Source: Actinomycetes bacterium (GTDB lineage Bacteria > Actinomycetota > Actinomycetes > Propionibacteriales > Propionibacteriaceae). From it: a stretch of DNA of 64,000 nucleotides. The notes beneath the pieces were generated by a model. It was given only the letters and a program-made list of their open reading frames with translations. It was not told the origin of the DNA and made no database searches. Both the position numbers and the translations under genes were made by a program. This document shows positions 15,607 to 23,931 of this stretch, piece by piece (within the stretch, counting starts at the first letter, position 1; each line of letters opens with the position of its first letter). The stretch covers positions 1-64,000 of the forward strand of contig JAEXAS010000013.1 of NCBI GenBank assembly GCA_023458095.1, written 5' to 3'.

Positions 15607-16644
15607 TCAGGCCTTCGCGCGAGCGGTGGCAGCGATCCAGGTATCGAGCACCGCTGTGGCAGCCCCGGAATCGATAGCTTCCCCGGCCTGAACAAAAGGC
15701 CCGCGAAGTTGATCAGCCACCGGCTCATCGAATGCCGGGCCCTGGAAGGCCAGCAATGCTGCAGCGGCATTCAGCTGCACGATGTCGCGGATGGCGCCGG
15801 TCTCGCCGGCGAATACCGCCCGAACCACAGCGGCATTGTGCGCAGGGCCACCGCCAACCAGCGACTCCGGGGTCGCGGCAGCGATCCCCAGATCGGCCGG
15901 ATCGAAGTGGCTCTCGACCACCTGACCGTTGCCGACCAGCCACACTCGCGACGCGGTCGTGGTCGTGAGCTCATCAAGCCCGTCGCCGCCATGGAAGACC
16001 AGACCCCGATGACCCCGCCCTGCGATCACCTGGGCCATCAAGGCCGCCATTCGCTCATCAGCGACACCGATCGCCGAGGCCGACGGACGGGCCGGATTGG
16101 CTAGCGGGCCAAGGAAGTTGAAGATCGTCGGAACCCCCAGTTCGCGGCGCGGCCCAGCGGCGTAGCGCAGCGACGGGTGATAAATCGGGGCAAACATGAA
16201 CACGATGCCGGCATCGGCCAGCACTTGAGCCTGGGCACTGGGCGATACGTCCAAGGCGACCCCGAGGGCCTCCAGGCAATCTGCGGTGCCACAAGCGCTC
16301 GAAGCCGCTCGGTTACCGTGCTTCACCACGGGCACTCCGGTGGCTGCAGCCACCATCGCCGCCATGGTGGAGATGTTCACCGTCATGGCCCGATCACCGC
16401 CGGTGCCCACGACATCGACCGCGTCGGTGGTCAGCGCAATGGGCGTGGCGACGTCAAGCATGCCTTGAGCCAGTCCGCTGATCTCATCGACGGTCTCACC
16501 CTTGGTCCGCAAGGTCACCGCGAACGCGGCGATCTGGGCATCGGTGGCTTCTCCGGCCAGGATCTGACCCATGGCCCAAGAGGCAGCCTCACCGGTGAGA
16601 TCACGTCTGGCAGTCAACTCCGCCAGCACCTGTGCCCAGGTCAC
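15607..16644 (-). CDS. trpD: Anthranilate phosphoribosyltransferase
   Basis: A 345-residue enzyme transferring phosphoribose from PRPP to anthranilate in tryptophan synthesis. PRPP loop VVGTGGDRAMTVNIST, KHGNRAASSACGTAD (substrate and Mg region), NFLGPLANPARP and DGLDELT are all present. The GTG at 16644 is chosen because the homologous N-terminus (TWAQVLAELTARRDL) begins there. It overlaps the upstream receiver-like gene stop as GTGA. No other trp genes lie nearby. Confidence 0.95.
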   Translation of the reverse strand: MTWAQVLAELTARRDLTGEAASWAMGQILAGEATDAQIAAFAVTLRTKGETVDEISGLAQGMLDVATPIALTTDAVDVVGTGGDRAMTVNISTMAAMVAAATGVPVVKHGNRAASSACGTADCLEALGVALDVSPSAQAQVLADAGIVFMFAPIYHPSLRYAAGPRRELGVPTIFNFLGPLANPARPSASAIGVADERMAALMAQVIAGRGHRGLVFHGGDGLDELTTTTASRVWLVGNGQVVESHFDPADLGIAAATPESLVGGGPAHNAAVVRAVFAGETGAIRDIVQLNAAAALLAFQGPAFDEPVADQLRGPFVQAGEAIDSGAATAVLDTWIAATARAKA

Positions 16645-17039
16645 GCCTGTGCCGCCTCCTTGACGCTGAGCAAGGTGGCCACCTGGCCAGGAAGGGCAAC
16701 CGGATCCAGCGGATAGGGAGCCATCGCTTCGGCCTCGGACCAGGTCGCCAGCCACGCATCGGCAACCCGAGCAACCAGCAGCAGTACCGGCGGGCAGTCC
16801 TCGAACTCGGTCTTGAGTTGGTGGCACAGGCCCATGCCGCCATAGGGCACAGCCTCGCCGTCCAGAATCAAAAGGTCGAATTCGGAGGTGTCCATCGCAT
16901 TGACCGCGGCCGGCCCGGTGGCGATGTCGACCAGTTCGAGTTTGCGACCGGCGAGGGTCTGACCCAACGCCTCGCGCACCTGCGCGCGCACGGTGCGATC
17001 GTCTGAATACACCATGATCCGGGCGGTGTCTGCGCTCAT
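16641..17039 (-). CDS. Degenerate response-regulator receiver domain protein
   Basis: A 132-residue single receiver-like domain. The acidic pair (SDD, residues 12-14) and a phosphoacceptor-like Asp in LLILDGEA are present. The conserved C-terminal Lys is missing: the expected KP position reads YPLDP. It may therefore be a phosphorylation-independent receiver. RBS GAGGGAG lies just before the ATG. It is translationally coupled to trpD (GTGA overlap), a linkage I recall from other actinobacteria, so a role connected to tryptophan or anthranilate control is possible but unproven. Confidence 0.8.
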   Translation of the reverse strand: MSADTARIMVYSDDRTVRAQVREALGQTLAGRKLELVDIATGPAAVNAMDTSEFDLLILDGEAVPYGGMGLCHQLKTEFEDCPPVLLLVARVADAWLATWSEAEAMAPYPLDPVALPGQVATLLSVKEAAQA

Positions 17040-17141
17040 CGTCTCCCTCGTTTCAAATCAGGCGTTGTCATGGTAGCTGTTTCGGCCGCTGGTTCCGCCC
17101 CAGTCCTCACGGTCGTCCAGCCAGTGAGCCAGCATCCTGGG

Positions 17142-17147
17142 TAGCCT
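17142..17147 (+). promoter_or_regulatory. -10 box (TAGCCT) for a leaderless guaB1 transcript
   Basis: TAGCCT ends 6 nt before the GTG start at 17154, and no ribosome-binding site is present. Confidence 0.5.
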
Positions 17148-17153
17148 GGTGCG

Positions 17154-18599
17154 GTGCGATTCCTCACGGGCAAGCCTGGTTACGACCTGACCTACGACGA
17201 CGTCTTCATGGCGCCGCGCCGTTCCTCGGTGACCTCACGACTGGATGTGGACCTCACCAGTACCGACGGACTGGACCTGCCGCTGCCTTTAGTGGTGGCC
17301 AACATGACCGCGATCTCAGGGCGACGAATGGCTGAGACGGTGTCGCGCCGCGGCGGCATCGCCATCATTCCCCAAGACCTTCCCACCGACATCGTCGCGC
17401 AGGCCATCGCGAAGGTGAAGGGCGCCCACACTGTCTTCGATACCGCCTTGACCATCAACCCCCATGCCACCGTCGGCGAGGCCCTCGCTGTTCTGCCTCG
17501 TCGCTCTCACGGTGTCGTCGTGGTGGTCGACGAGGACGGTGCCCCGTTGGGCACGGTCTCCGAACGAGACCTCACCGGCCTGGACCGCTTCAACCAGGTG
17601 CACGAGGCCATGACCACCGACCTGATCCTGGTACCGGACACTGCGACGCCCACCGAGGTCTTCGAGCAACTGTCGACGCACCGCCACAAGGCGGCCATCG
17701 CGGTGCGCGACGGCATTCTCACCGGGGTCATGACGCTCAAAGGCGCGGTACGCGCTGCCCTCTACACCCCGGCTCTGGACGCCGACGGTGCGCTCAAGAT
17801 CGGAGTGGCCGTCGGCATTTCGGGTGATGTGGAGGAGCGTGTTGAGGCATTGCTCGCCGCCGGAGCCGATGTGCTGGTGATGGACACCGCCCACGGACAT
17901 CAGGAACGCATGATCAGCGCCGTGCAGCGCTGCCGAGCGGTGGTCGCGGCTTCTGATCGATCAGTGCCGATCGTCGCTGGCAATGTGGTGACCGCTGACG
18001 GGGTCGCCGATCTGGTCGAGGCCGGTGCCGATGTCATCAAGGTCGGGGTCGGACCTGGCGCGATGTGCACCACCCGGATGCAGACCGGAGTGGGCCGTCC
18101 GCAGTTCTCGGCCGTCCTGGAATGCGCCGCCGAGGCCCGCGACGCAGGCAAGGCGATCTGGGCCGATGGCGGGGTTCGCCATCCGCGCGACGTCGCCCTG
18201 GCGCTGGCTGCCGGCGCGGGCGCGGTGATGATCGGCTCCTGGTTCGCCGGCACCTATGAATCACCCGGCGAGCTTTTGTTCGCCGCCGATGGGCGCCCCT
18301 ACAAGGAGTCCTTCGGCATGGCTTCAGCTCGAGCCGTCCGGGCACGTACCCGCAACCAGTCGGCCTTCGAGCGCGCCACTGCCGCTCTGTTCGAGGAGGG
18401 AATTTCCTCCTCGCGGATGTATCTGGATCCAGAGCGCCCCGGAGTGGAGGACCTGCTCGACTTCATCGTGGCTGGGGTGCGTAGTTCCTGCACCTATGCC
18501 GGGGCCCGCACGCTGGGCGAGTTCACGAATCAGGCCATCGTGGGTGTGCAGTCAGCCTCGGGCTACAACGAGGGACGACCGCTGCATTCGAGCTGGTAA
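17154..18599 (+). CDS. guaB1: GuaB1-type GMP reductase / IMP dehydrogenase-family protein
   Basis: A 481-residue IMPDH/GMPR-family enzyme of the actinobacterial GuaB1 type; characterised members act as GMP reductases with CBS domains. A TIM-barrel core surrounds a CBS pair (residues about 90-205, VVVVVDEDGAPLGTVSERDL). The catalytic loop GVGPGAMCTTRMQTGVG carries the Cys, and NADPH/IMP-binding WADGGVRHPRD is conserved. Probably interconverts GMP to IMP in purine salvage, complementing the de novo pur genes elsewhere in the window. The family is certain; the GMPR activity follows from family knowledge. Confidence 0.93.
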   Translation: MRFLTGKPGYDLTYDDVFMAPRRSSVTSRLDVDLTSTDGLDLPLPLVVANMTAISGRRMAETVSRRGGIAIIPQDLPTDIVAQAIAKVKGAHTVFDTALTINPHATVGEALAVLPRRSHGVVVVVDEDGAPLGTVSERDLTGLDRFNQVHEAMTTDLILVPDTATPTEVFEQLSTHRHKAAIAVRDGILTGVMTLKGAVRAALYTPALDADGALKIGVAVGISGDVEERVEALLAAGADVLVMDTAHGHQERMISAVQRCRAVVAASDRSVPIVAGNVVTADGVADLVEAGADVIKVGVGPGAMCTTRMQTGVGRPQFSAVLECAAEARDAGKAIWADGGVRHPRDVALALAAGAGAVMIGSWFAGTYESPGELLFAADGRPYKESFGMASARAVRARTRNQSAFERATAALFEEGISSSRMYLDPERPGVEDLLDFIVAGVRSSCTYAGARTLGEFTNQAIVGVQSASGYNEGRPLHSSW

Positions 18600-18712
18600 A
18601 GGGGCGTCGGGCCGGGAGCGCCTCTCGGCGCGGGGCCGCTCGAAGCGGCGAATGTTGGAGCCCGGGGCTACCGCAGCCCGACACCGCCATCGAGCATAGG
18701 CGAGTGTCGGAT

Positions 18713-19315
18713 TCACTCCAACTTGCCCGAGCGCCAGGTCGCCGCACTGGCCGTGAGATCTGCAGCCATTTCTTGCAGGCGCGCGGCGGTCAGCACGGCC
18801 CTTCCCCCATCGGTGGCGTCGGCCCGTCCCGAAGCCACCACCTGACAGAAGGCAGCGGCTCGTTCCAAGGCGATGGCGAAATCGCCACTGAAGGCGCCCC
18901 GCAGAATCTCGTCGGCGACGGTGCGCACCTCCGCCGGTCCGGGCGGATCGACTCCGGCCACTGCATGGTTGGGTTCGGTGAATCGGATTCCGGCCGCGTA
19001 TTCGCGAGCAGCTTCTTCGGGCTTGGTGGCGACCCATTCCCGCAGCAGGTACAGCCGCCACAGCACGCCGGGCAGGCTGCGGGCTGGACGCACCGACCAG
19101 ACCTCGGCGAGAGTGTCGAGCCCAACCTCGTCAGTCAAGGCAATCAGCCGCTCGGTCACCGCCGGATCGTCGGCGGCCCGACCAGTGCGCAGCAGCGCCG
19201 CCGCCGATTCGTGGGCGGCATGCAGCGCCGCCACCGGGTCGGTGGGCTCGCCCAGTGCTTCCAGGGCCGACGGGTCCCGGAAAGCGGGACGGCGCGGCTT
19301 GCGTGGTTCAGTCAT
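18713..19315 (-). CDS. Uncharacterised helical protein
   Basis: A 200-residue soluble protein from the ATG at 19315. Upstream in-frame sequence runs through the divergent zinc-ribbon gene and is not coding. It starts basic (TEPRKPRRPAF), then is helical, with LPGVLWRLYLLREWVAT and a C-terminal LQEMAADLTASAATWRSG. No catalytic motif is recognisable. It faces a Zn-ribbon protein across a 67-bp divergent promoter and converges on guaB1, with a 113-bp gap that holds a small GCCGCT/AGCGGC hairpin at 18635-18649. I do not recognise the family. Confidence 0.7.
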   Translation of the reverse strand: MTEPRKPRRPAFRDPSALEALGEPTDPVAALHAAHESAAALLRTGRAADDPAVTERLIALTDEVGLDTLAEVWSVRPARSLPGVLWRLYLLREWVATKPEEAAREYAAGIRFTEPNHAVAGVDPPGPAEVRTVADEILRGAFSGDFAIALERAAAFCQVVASGRADATDGGRAVLTAARLQEMAADLTASAATWRSGKLE

Positions 19316-19382
19316 CGCCGCCAGGCTAGTCCCCTCACTCAGGAATTCCCCGATGCTCGATCCAACGCGAGGGAGGCCTCCG

Positions 19383-20144
19383 ATGACCAATGTCGCACAG
19401 TCGCTGTGGTGGGCTGAACGGGAAGTTGCCAGCGGCGACATCGCAGCGGCCCGGCTGCGTCTGACTCGCGCTGCCGCCCGCCCGCTGACACCTGCCGAGG
19501 CCCAACGGGTGAGCGAGTTGTTGGCACAGACCGTCCCGACCGAGACTCCCCTGGCCGATCGCCATCGTGCGCAGGCCGGTGGGTTGGGAGTCTTTGGCGC
19601 GGCGGTGCTCGCCACCTGCCCGCGGTGCGGCGAACCGGGCACAGTCCTGGCCGGCCCAGAGCATCCCGGTGGACGTTTCACCTGTGGCCGCTGCGCCTTT
19701 CGGGCGGAGCGGGCCTGGCTGGGCCTGGGCAGGGTGAGGGGGGAGGCTCGCTGTCGCGGCTGCGGCACGTGGGTCAGCGTTGATCGACCGACCAGTGACG
19801 GCAGGCAGCACCCTTCGGTCATCGCGGCACACTGCCCCACCTGCCAGAGGAGCGTCATGGTCGTCGTGCAGCTTTCGACCCCCGACGGGTTTCACGAAGA
19901 GCCCCCTCGGGAGCCGGCTATGGGCCTGCCGCTGTGGCTGGCCCTCCAGACCCGACATGGCTGGCTCTGGGCGCTGAACGCTGAACACCTCGAGGAACTG
20001 CGCCACCTGGTGGCTGCCCGTGTCCGCGATACCCCGGACGGCAATGCTCATTGGGCGAACCGACTGCCGACCTGGATCGTCGCCGCCAAGAACCGCGACG
20101 AGATCGGAAGGGCCCTCGACCGCCTACGCGCCAAGCTGCCCTGA
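19383..20144 (+). CDS. Uncharacterised protein with paired zinc ribbons
   Basis: A 253-residue protein whose ATG at 19383 follows GGGAGG (19371-19376). After a helical N-terminus it holds cysteine pairs CPRCG (about residue 80), CGRC, CRGCG and CPTCQ, forming two treble-clef or ribbon zinc sites. A C-terminal domain follows with WLALQTRHGWLWALN and LPTWIVAAKNRDEI. Such zinc-ribbon proteins often touch nucleic acids, but nothing here proves it. Its large upstream in-frame extension overlaps the divergent gene and is not real. Confidence 0.78.
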   Translation: MTNVAQSLWWAEREVASGDIAAARLRLTRAAARPLTPAEAQRVSELLAQTVPTETPLADRHRAQAGGLGVFGAAVLATCPRCGEPGTVLAGPEHPGGRFTCGRCAFRAERAWLGLGRVRGEARCRGCGTWVSVDRPTSDGRQHPSVIAAHCPTCQRSVMVVVQLSTPDGFHEEPPREPAMGLPLWLALQTRHGWLWALNAEHLEELRHLVAARVRDTPDGNAHWANRLPTWIVAAKNRDEIGRALDRLRAKLP

Positions 20145-20247
20145 GTCGGTTGGCTCGGCCACAGCGGGATCAACACCACGACCAGATCGGGGCGAATGGT
20201 AGCCAGTTGGCCGAAGACGAGTCCGTCCACCGACGCACCGGGTGCGG

Positions 20248-20802
20248 CTAGCTCGGTGTCGACAGTTCGCAGTCGGTGCGGAATCCAGCCGGCGGGATCC
20301 CGAGGGCTTGGATCACCCGGGCCCAGTAGTTCACCTGGGCGGCGGTCGTTGCCAGGATCACCAGTTCGCGCTCGCTGTAGGCCTCTCGCAGAGCAGCCAT
20401 GAGGTCTTCTTCAAAAAGCAGTGGGGAGCTGGATATTCGGCGGGTGTACTCGATGGCCAGCAGTTCGGCGGCGGTGAAGGTGTCGACTGCGCTCAGCTCA
20501 CCGGCAAGCGCCGCGGCTTCCGCGTCGGTGATGTCGGCCTTGTCGTACTCGAAGCTGTTCATGTCCACACAGAAAGCGCAGTTCGCGGTGATCGAGGCGG
20601 TCATGCGTACGATCTTCAGCAAGCGCGCCGACGGCTCGTCATGCGCCACCAACGATTCCAGGACGCCTGCGCCGATGGCAGCCTTCGGATACCACGACAA
20701 CAGCCGAGCCGGCATCATGCGCCGTCGCGTAATTCGCTCGGAAATGGCCACGCCCAAGCGCAGTACCGGATTCATGCGGCGAGGTTCCTCGATCAGGGGC
20801 AT
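20248..20802 (-). CDS. Carboxymuconolactone decarboxylase (AhpD-like) family protein
   Basis: A 184-residue helical protein of the CMD/AhpD family. The redox-like CxxC motif lies in ITANCAFCVDMNSFE. Downstream comes the family-typical ELLAIEYTRRISSSP and ELVILATTAAQVNYWAR. Probably a peroxidase-like or redox protein, substrate unknown. The ATG at 20802 is chosen. The frame extends another 89 codons, but those codons translate the neighbouring dispersed repeats. The 103-bp gap to the convergent zinc-ribbon gene holds no feature I can support. Confidence 0.88.
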   Translation of the reverse strand: MPLIEEPRRMNPVLRLGVAISERITRRRMMPARLLSWYPKAAIGAGVLESLVAHDEPSARLLKIVRMTASITANCAFCVDMNSFEYDKADITDAEAAALAGELSAVDTFTAAELLAIEYTRRISSSPLLFEEDLMAALREAYSERELVILATTAAQVNYWARVIQALGIPPAGFRTDCELSTPS

Positions 20803-20848
20803 GTCCCCATCATCCCTCCTCGGCTGATCCTGACGAAGCGCCGACCCC

Positions 20849-21217
20849 CGCTGGCTGAGCTTGCCGAAGCTAACCTCGGGCCACCCTTCGACAGGCTCAG
20901 GGCACGGAGAAGGCCGTTGGCTGAGCTTGTCGAAGCCCGCAAGTCGGGGTGCCAGCCACCACCACACCTCCACGCCGCCCTTCGACAGGCTCAGGGCACG
21001 GAAAACGCCGCAGGCTGAGCTTGCCGAAACCGACAGATCGGGCCAAACACCACCACCGACCTCGGCCACCCTTCGACAAGCTCAGGGCACGATAAACGCC
21101 GTTGGCTGAGCTTGTCGAAGCCCACAGATCGGGGTGCTAGCCACAGTCCACACCCATTCCGCCCTTGGACAGGCTCAGGGCACCCAAAAGGGCCGTTGGC
21201 TGAGCTTGTCGAAGCCC
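20849..21217. repeat. Repeat cluster of alternating A and inverted B elements, GGGCAC variant
   Basis: Copies alternate: B 20849-20870, A 20884-20906, B 20915-20938, A 20978-21000, B 21007-21031 (degenerate), A 21069-21091, B 21100-21123, A 21162-21184 (degenerate, CCTTGGAC), B 21194-21217. A copies here end GGGCACG rather than GGGAACG, and several read GACAGGCTC. The strict A/B alternation gives potential hairpins. It fills the gap between the AhpD-like gene and erpA. Confidence 0.95.
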
Positions 21218-21253
21218 TGCATCATCCCCGGTTGCTCGCAACCGGGGCCAGGA

Positions 21254-21598
21254 TCACTGGAAGGAGTCTCCGCAGGCGCAGGAGTTGGTCGCGTTGGGGT
21301 TGTCGATCGTGAACCCCTGCTGAGAGATGGTGTCGACGAAGTCGATGGTGGCGCCCATGAGGTAAGGGAAGCTCATCTTGTCGGTGATCACCTTGGTGCC
21401 GAACTGCTCAGCCACAACATCGTCATCGGACTGCTGGTCGTCCAAGGCGAGCTGGTAGCGCAGACCCGAGCAGCCGCCGGGGGCAACCGAGATGCGCAGC
21501 AACAGATCAGGGGTGCCGTCGGCCTCGAGCAGCGCTTGGACCTTCTTGGCCGCACCTTCGGTGAGGGTGATGCCAGCGGTGGTCTGATCAACCGTCAT
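21254..21598 (-). CDS. erpA: Iron-sulfur cluster insertion protein, ErpA/A-type carrier
   Basis: A 114-residue HesB/IscA-family carrier delivering Fe-S clusters to apoproteins such as LipA encoded elsewhere in the window. The three ligand cysteines are in GGCSGLRY and the C-terminal SCACGDSF. Length and the DFVDTISQQGFTIDNPNA segment are typical of the family. RBS AAGGA about 9 nt upstream of the ATG. The 166-bp upstream region to the next minus-strand gene presumably contains its promoter. Confidence 0.95.
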   Translation of the reverse strand: MTVDQTTAGITLTEGAAKKVQALLEADGTPDLLLRISVAPGGCSGLRYQLALDDQQSDDDVVAEQFGTKVITDKMSFPYLMGATIDFVDTISQQGFTIDNPNATNSCACGDSFQ

Positions 21599-21764
21599 GG
21601 GTTCATGTCCTTCCAGTGCCGATCACGAGCGCTGCACAAGGGGCAGCAGCGTCCGTCGGATTCGCGCCAAGTGTACGTGGCAGCACCTCCCCCGTGAACC
21701 CAGCCCGCGTCCGGTTCGGCGCGCGTCGCGGCGGACGCTTGGCAATACTGCGCAACACCGAAGG

Positions 21765-22100
21765 TCAGTGCAGGGCGGTGAAAGGTGGCTGCTGGAATCC
21801 TTCGCCCGGTTCATCGCGGATGATCTGTTGCGGCTCATACTCGCCCTCGACCGCCCGCCGCAGATTGCGGCGAGCTTCCTCAGCCTCCATCCGACGCTGG
21901 GAGACGACAGCCTCGCCGCGACGATCGGCAGCCTCCAACTGGCGTCCTTGCCGGTCGGCATCAACCGGATCCAAGTGCGGCCGGTCGATGCGCAACCTCC
22001 GCAGGGCGGCCTGAATCTGAGCGAGATCTGCTTGGGCGTCCTGAAGAGCACGGAGGCATCGCTGGTACTCCATGGCGAGCTTTGACGGATCGCTGGACAC
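21765..22100 (-). CDS. Small uncharacterised coiled-coil protein
   Basis: A 111-residue highly charged protein read from the GTG at 22100, preceded by a strong GAGGAGG ribosome-binding site. Nearly the whole sequence is a predicted coiled coil (YQRCLRALQDAQADLAQIQA, residues 11-30), with one cysteine and no membrane segment. It diverges from the DUF3043 gene across 71 bp. No family recognised. Confidence 0.65.
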   Translation of the reverse strand: MSSDPSKLAMEYQRCLRALQDAQADLAQIQAALRRLRIDRPHLDPVDADRQGRQLEAADRRGEAVVSQRRMEAEEARRNLRRAVEGEYEPQQIIRDEPGEGFQQPPFTALH

Positions 22101-22171
22101 CGCGCCTCCTCTGAATCGTCAACAGTGACCTAGGATGTGGCAGACATCGTCGCACCACAGGCAGGTTACAA

Positions 22172-22741
22172 GTGGGATTATTCCGCCCTTACGAGCGTTC
22201 TGAGGACTCAGCCGCGGAGACGTCGACCGTTTCCGACGCTGATGGCGCCACCAAGAAGAAGAAAGTCCCCACCCCGACTCGGCGGGAAGCTGAGGCTGCT
22301 CGCCGAGAGCGGCTGCACCCGACTCTGACCCCAGCAGAGCAGCGCCAGCGGGACCGCGATGCCAAGACCCGTACCCGGGAAGAGGCTTGGAAGAAGCTCG
22401 ACGACGAACCCGGACGGATTCTGCTGCGCAACTTCGTTGACTCCCGTAAAGGCATCACCCAGTGGTGGATGCCCGTGATCCTCGGGGCTTTGGCGATTGC
22501 GCTGGCCGCCATGTATCTGTACCCGGCTGTGGCGATCTATGCCACGTTCTTCCCCTATCTGGCCCTGCTCGCACTGGCGATCCACATCTTTTTGTTGTGG
22601 CGGCAGTACAAGGCCCTGCACGCTGAGCGCCTGCCCCAGGAACCGTTGCGTGGCCTGTTGATGTACATGGTCAATCGGATCATCAGCCTGCGTCGCCTCC
22701 GCATGCCGGCCCCGACGGTGAAGCCCGGCGACGAGATCTGA
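22172..22741 (+). CDS. DUF3043 family membrane protein
   Basis: A 189-residue actinobacterial protein of the DUF3043 family. The N-terminal 85 residues are strongly basic and charged (TPTRREAEAARRERLHPTL). Two membrane segments follow (WWMPVILGALAIALAAMYL; FFPYLALLALAIHIFLLW) and then a cytoplasmic basic tail. GTG start at 22172; a TAGGAT box at 22131-22136 suggests a short leader. Function unknown. A small acidic gene follows 5 bp downstream, likely co-transcribed. Confidence 0.9.
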   Translation: MGLFRPYERSEDSAAETSTVSDADGATKKKKVPTPTRREAEAARRERLHPTLTPAEQRQRDRDAKTRTREEAWKKLDDEPGRILLRNFVDSRKGITQWWMPVILGALAIALAAMYLYPAVAIYATFFPYLALLALAIHIFLLWRQYKALHAERLPQEPLRGLLMYMVNRIISLRRLRMPAPTVKPGDEI

Positions 22742-22746
22742 CCTCG

Positions 22747-22950
22747 ATGGGGTTTCACTGGGAGGCCGCCCCCGAGCCGGAGCCTGAGGTGGCCATCGAT
22801 CTCGGGCTCACCGGACGATTCGCCGACCAGGCCACCGCTGAGGCCTGGCTCAGCGAGAACTATCCGACGCTGGCGGCCTCTGGCGTGGCTCAGGTGTCCT
22901 TGTTCGAAGGGGATCGGCTCGTCTACGGCCCTATGAGCCTGGAGCCGTAG
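22747..22950 (+). CDS. Small conserved actinobacterial protein
   Basis: A 67-residue acidic protein (GFHWEAAPEPEPEVAIDLG, then TAEAWLSENYPTLAASGV), five bp after the DUF3043 gene and clearly in its operon. The pattern resembles a small beta-alpha-beta fold. Similar short ORFs beside DUF3043 occur in related genomes, to my recollection. No function known. Confidence 0.7.
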   Translation: MGFHWEAAPEPEPEVAIDLGLTGRFADQATAEAWLSENYPTLAASGVAQVSLFEGDRLVYGPMSLEP

Positions 22951-22976
22951 CTTCTCGGTTTCCCGAGGTGCTGAGC

Positions 22977-23000
22977 CCACTGAGTCGGCACCCTCAGTGG
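22977..23000. terminator. Candidate bidirectional stem-loop
   Basis: Perfect 8-bp arms CCACTGAG (22977-22984) and CTCAGTGG (22993-23000) with an 8-nt loop, located between a plus-strand gene ending at 22950 and a minus-strand gene whose stop codon (22994-22996) lies within the right arm. No T-run follows, so termination is inferred from position. Confidence 0.5.
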
Positions 23001-23371
23001 TGGCCGTTGAGCTCCGCAGGACCGATCTCAGCAGCACCGATCTCAGCGGTACCGATTTCGGCCAGTAGCTCGGCCATGACCTCAACCCCACCGCGCCGAT
23101 AGGCGATCCAGTCGGCACCTCCACCCCGACGCTCCAGCGCTTCCAGATGACCGGCCCAGGACTGTTCGACGCCGCTCGCGGCGGCCGTAATCGTGGCGCC
23201 GGCGCGGTGTTCGCGCTGCACCTCGCGCAGCGCCGCCCAGCGTCCCTCGGCGTACTTCATGCCGGGCACGGCGGTTCCCGCTTTCGCAGCACCGCACAGC
23301 GCCCGCCCATCGCTGCGTCCCTGGAGCATGTCGGTGGCTACGGCGATCCAGTGGTCCAGGTCGATGCTCAT
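22994..23371 (-). CDS. Uncharacterised small protein coupled to a membrane protein
   Basis: A 125-residue protein (start ATG 23371) overlapping the upstream membrane-protein stop by 4 nt (ATGA). The body is helical (DLDHWIAVATDMLQG, RWAALREVQREHRAGAT). The C-terminus has an imperfect five-residue repeat of the AEIGxAEIGx type and ends in NGHH. No family recognised. The coupled arrangement suggests the two proteins function together. Confidence 0.6.
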   Translation of the reverse strand: MSIDLDHWIAVATDMLQGRSDGRALCGAAKAGTAVPGMKYAEGRWAALREVQREHRAGATITAAASGVEQSWAGHLEALERRGGGADWIAYRRGGVEVMAELLAEIGTAEIGAAEIGPAELNGHH

Positions 23372-23877
23372 GCCAGCGGTGTCTCGCAAGCGATTTCACC
23401 GCGCAGCCGACGCCACAGGGCGTAGCCGAGCAGCGCCACCCCGCCAACGGCTAGGAGCGGCTGGACGGGAGCGAACCACTGCAGCGCCCCGGTGTAGCCC
23501 AAAGCGAGCAGCACGATCTTGTTGCACACCGGACAGCCGACGGCGAAGTAACTCAGCAGGCCACCCAGCAGGCCATAACGACGCGCCGGCGCGGGCGCGT
23601 CAGGGTCACGGACGTAGGTGGCAGTGAGCAGACCCGCCATCACGGCAGTGACGACCAGCACCGGCCAGGCCCACCATGTGGTCGGGACGGCTCGTCCAAA
23701 CACCGGGTTGGGAATCATGGCCGTTGACAGCCCGATGAAGGCCACCACCGAGAGCGCACTCGCCGCGGCCGCGATCCACCGGCGCCTCGGCCAGCCCCGC
23801 AGCCGCTGCCATTCATTCGGGACGGGGGCCGCCAGCCCGGCGTCCACGGGTTTCGCTTCCGCACCGCTCAACTCCAT
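23368..23877 (-). CDS. Membrane protein with CPVCNK motif
   Basis: A 169-residue integral membrane protein with four or five membrane segments. A conserved-looking VGCPVCNKIVLLALG stretch places a CxxC pair at a membrane boundary, followed by WFAPVQPLLAVGGVALLGY. I remember similar actinobacterial proteins without a known function. The CxxC suggests thiol redox or metal binding, by analogy only. Start ATG 23877. Co-translated with the following small gene. Confidence 0.75.
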   Translation of the reverse strand: MELSGAEAKPVDAGLAAPVPNEWQRLRGWPRRRWIAAAASALSVVAFIGLSTAMIPNPVFGRAVPTTWWAWPVLVVTAVMAGLLTATYVRDPDAPAPARRYGLLGGLLSYFAVGCPVCNKIVLLALGYTGALQWFAPVQPLLAVGGVALLGYALWRRLRGEIACETPLA

Positions 23878-23931
23878 ACCCCTGAGGGTATCTCAGCGCC
23901 GCTGGGCCATGCCGATCACCGCCGGGCCAAG

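Noticed and set aside
20048..20230. 60-codon minus-strand frame with a plausible-looking hydrophobic peptide
   Set aside because: It overlaps the 3' end of the zinc-ribbon gene, has no ribosome-binding site and no recognisable family; a remnant cannot be excluded but is not supported.
20803..21069. 89-residue N-terminal extension of the AhpD-like protein
   Set aside because: It translates the adjacent repeat cluster; family similarity begins at the ATG at 20802.
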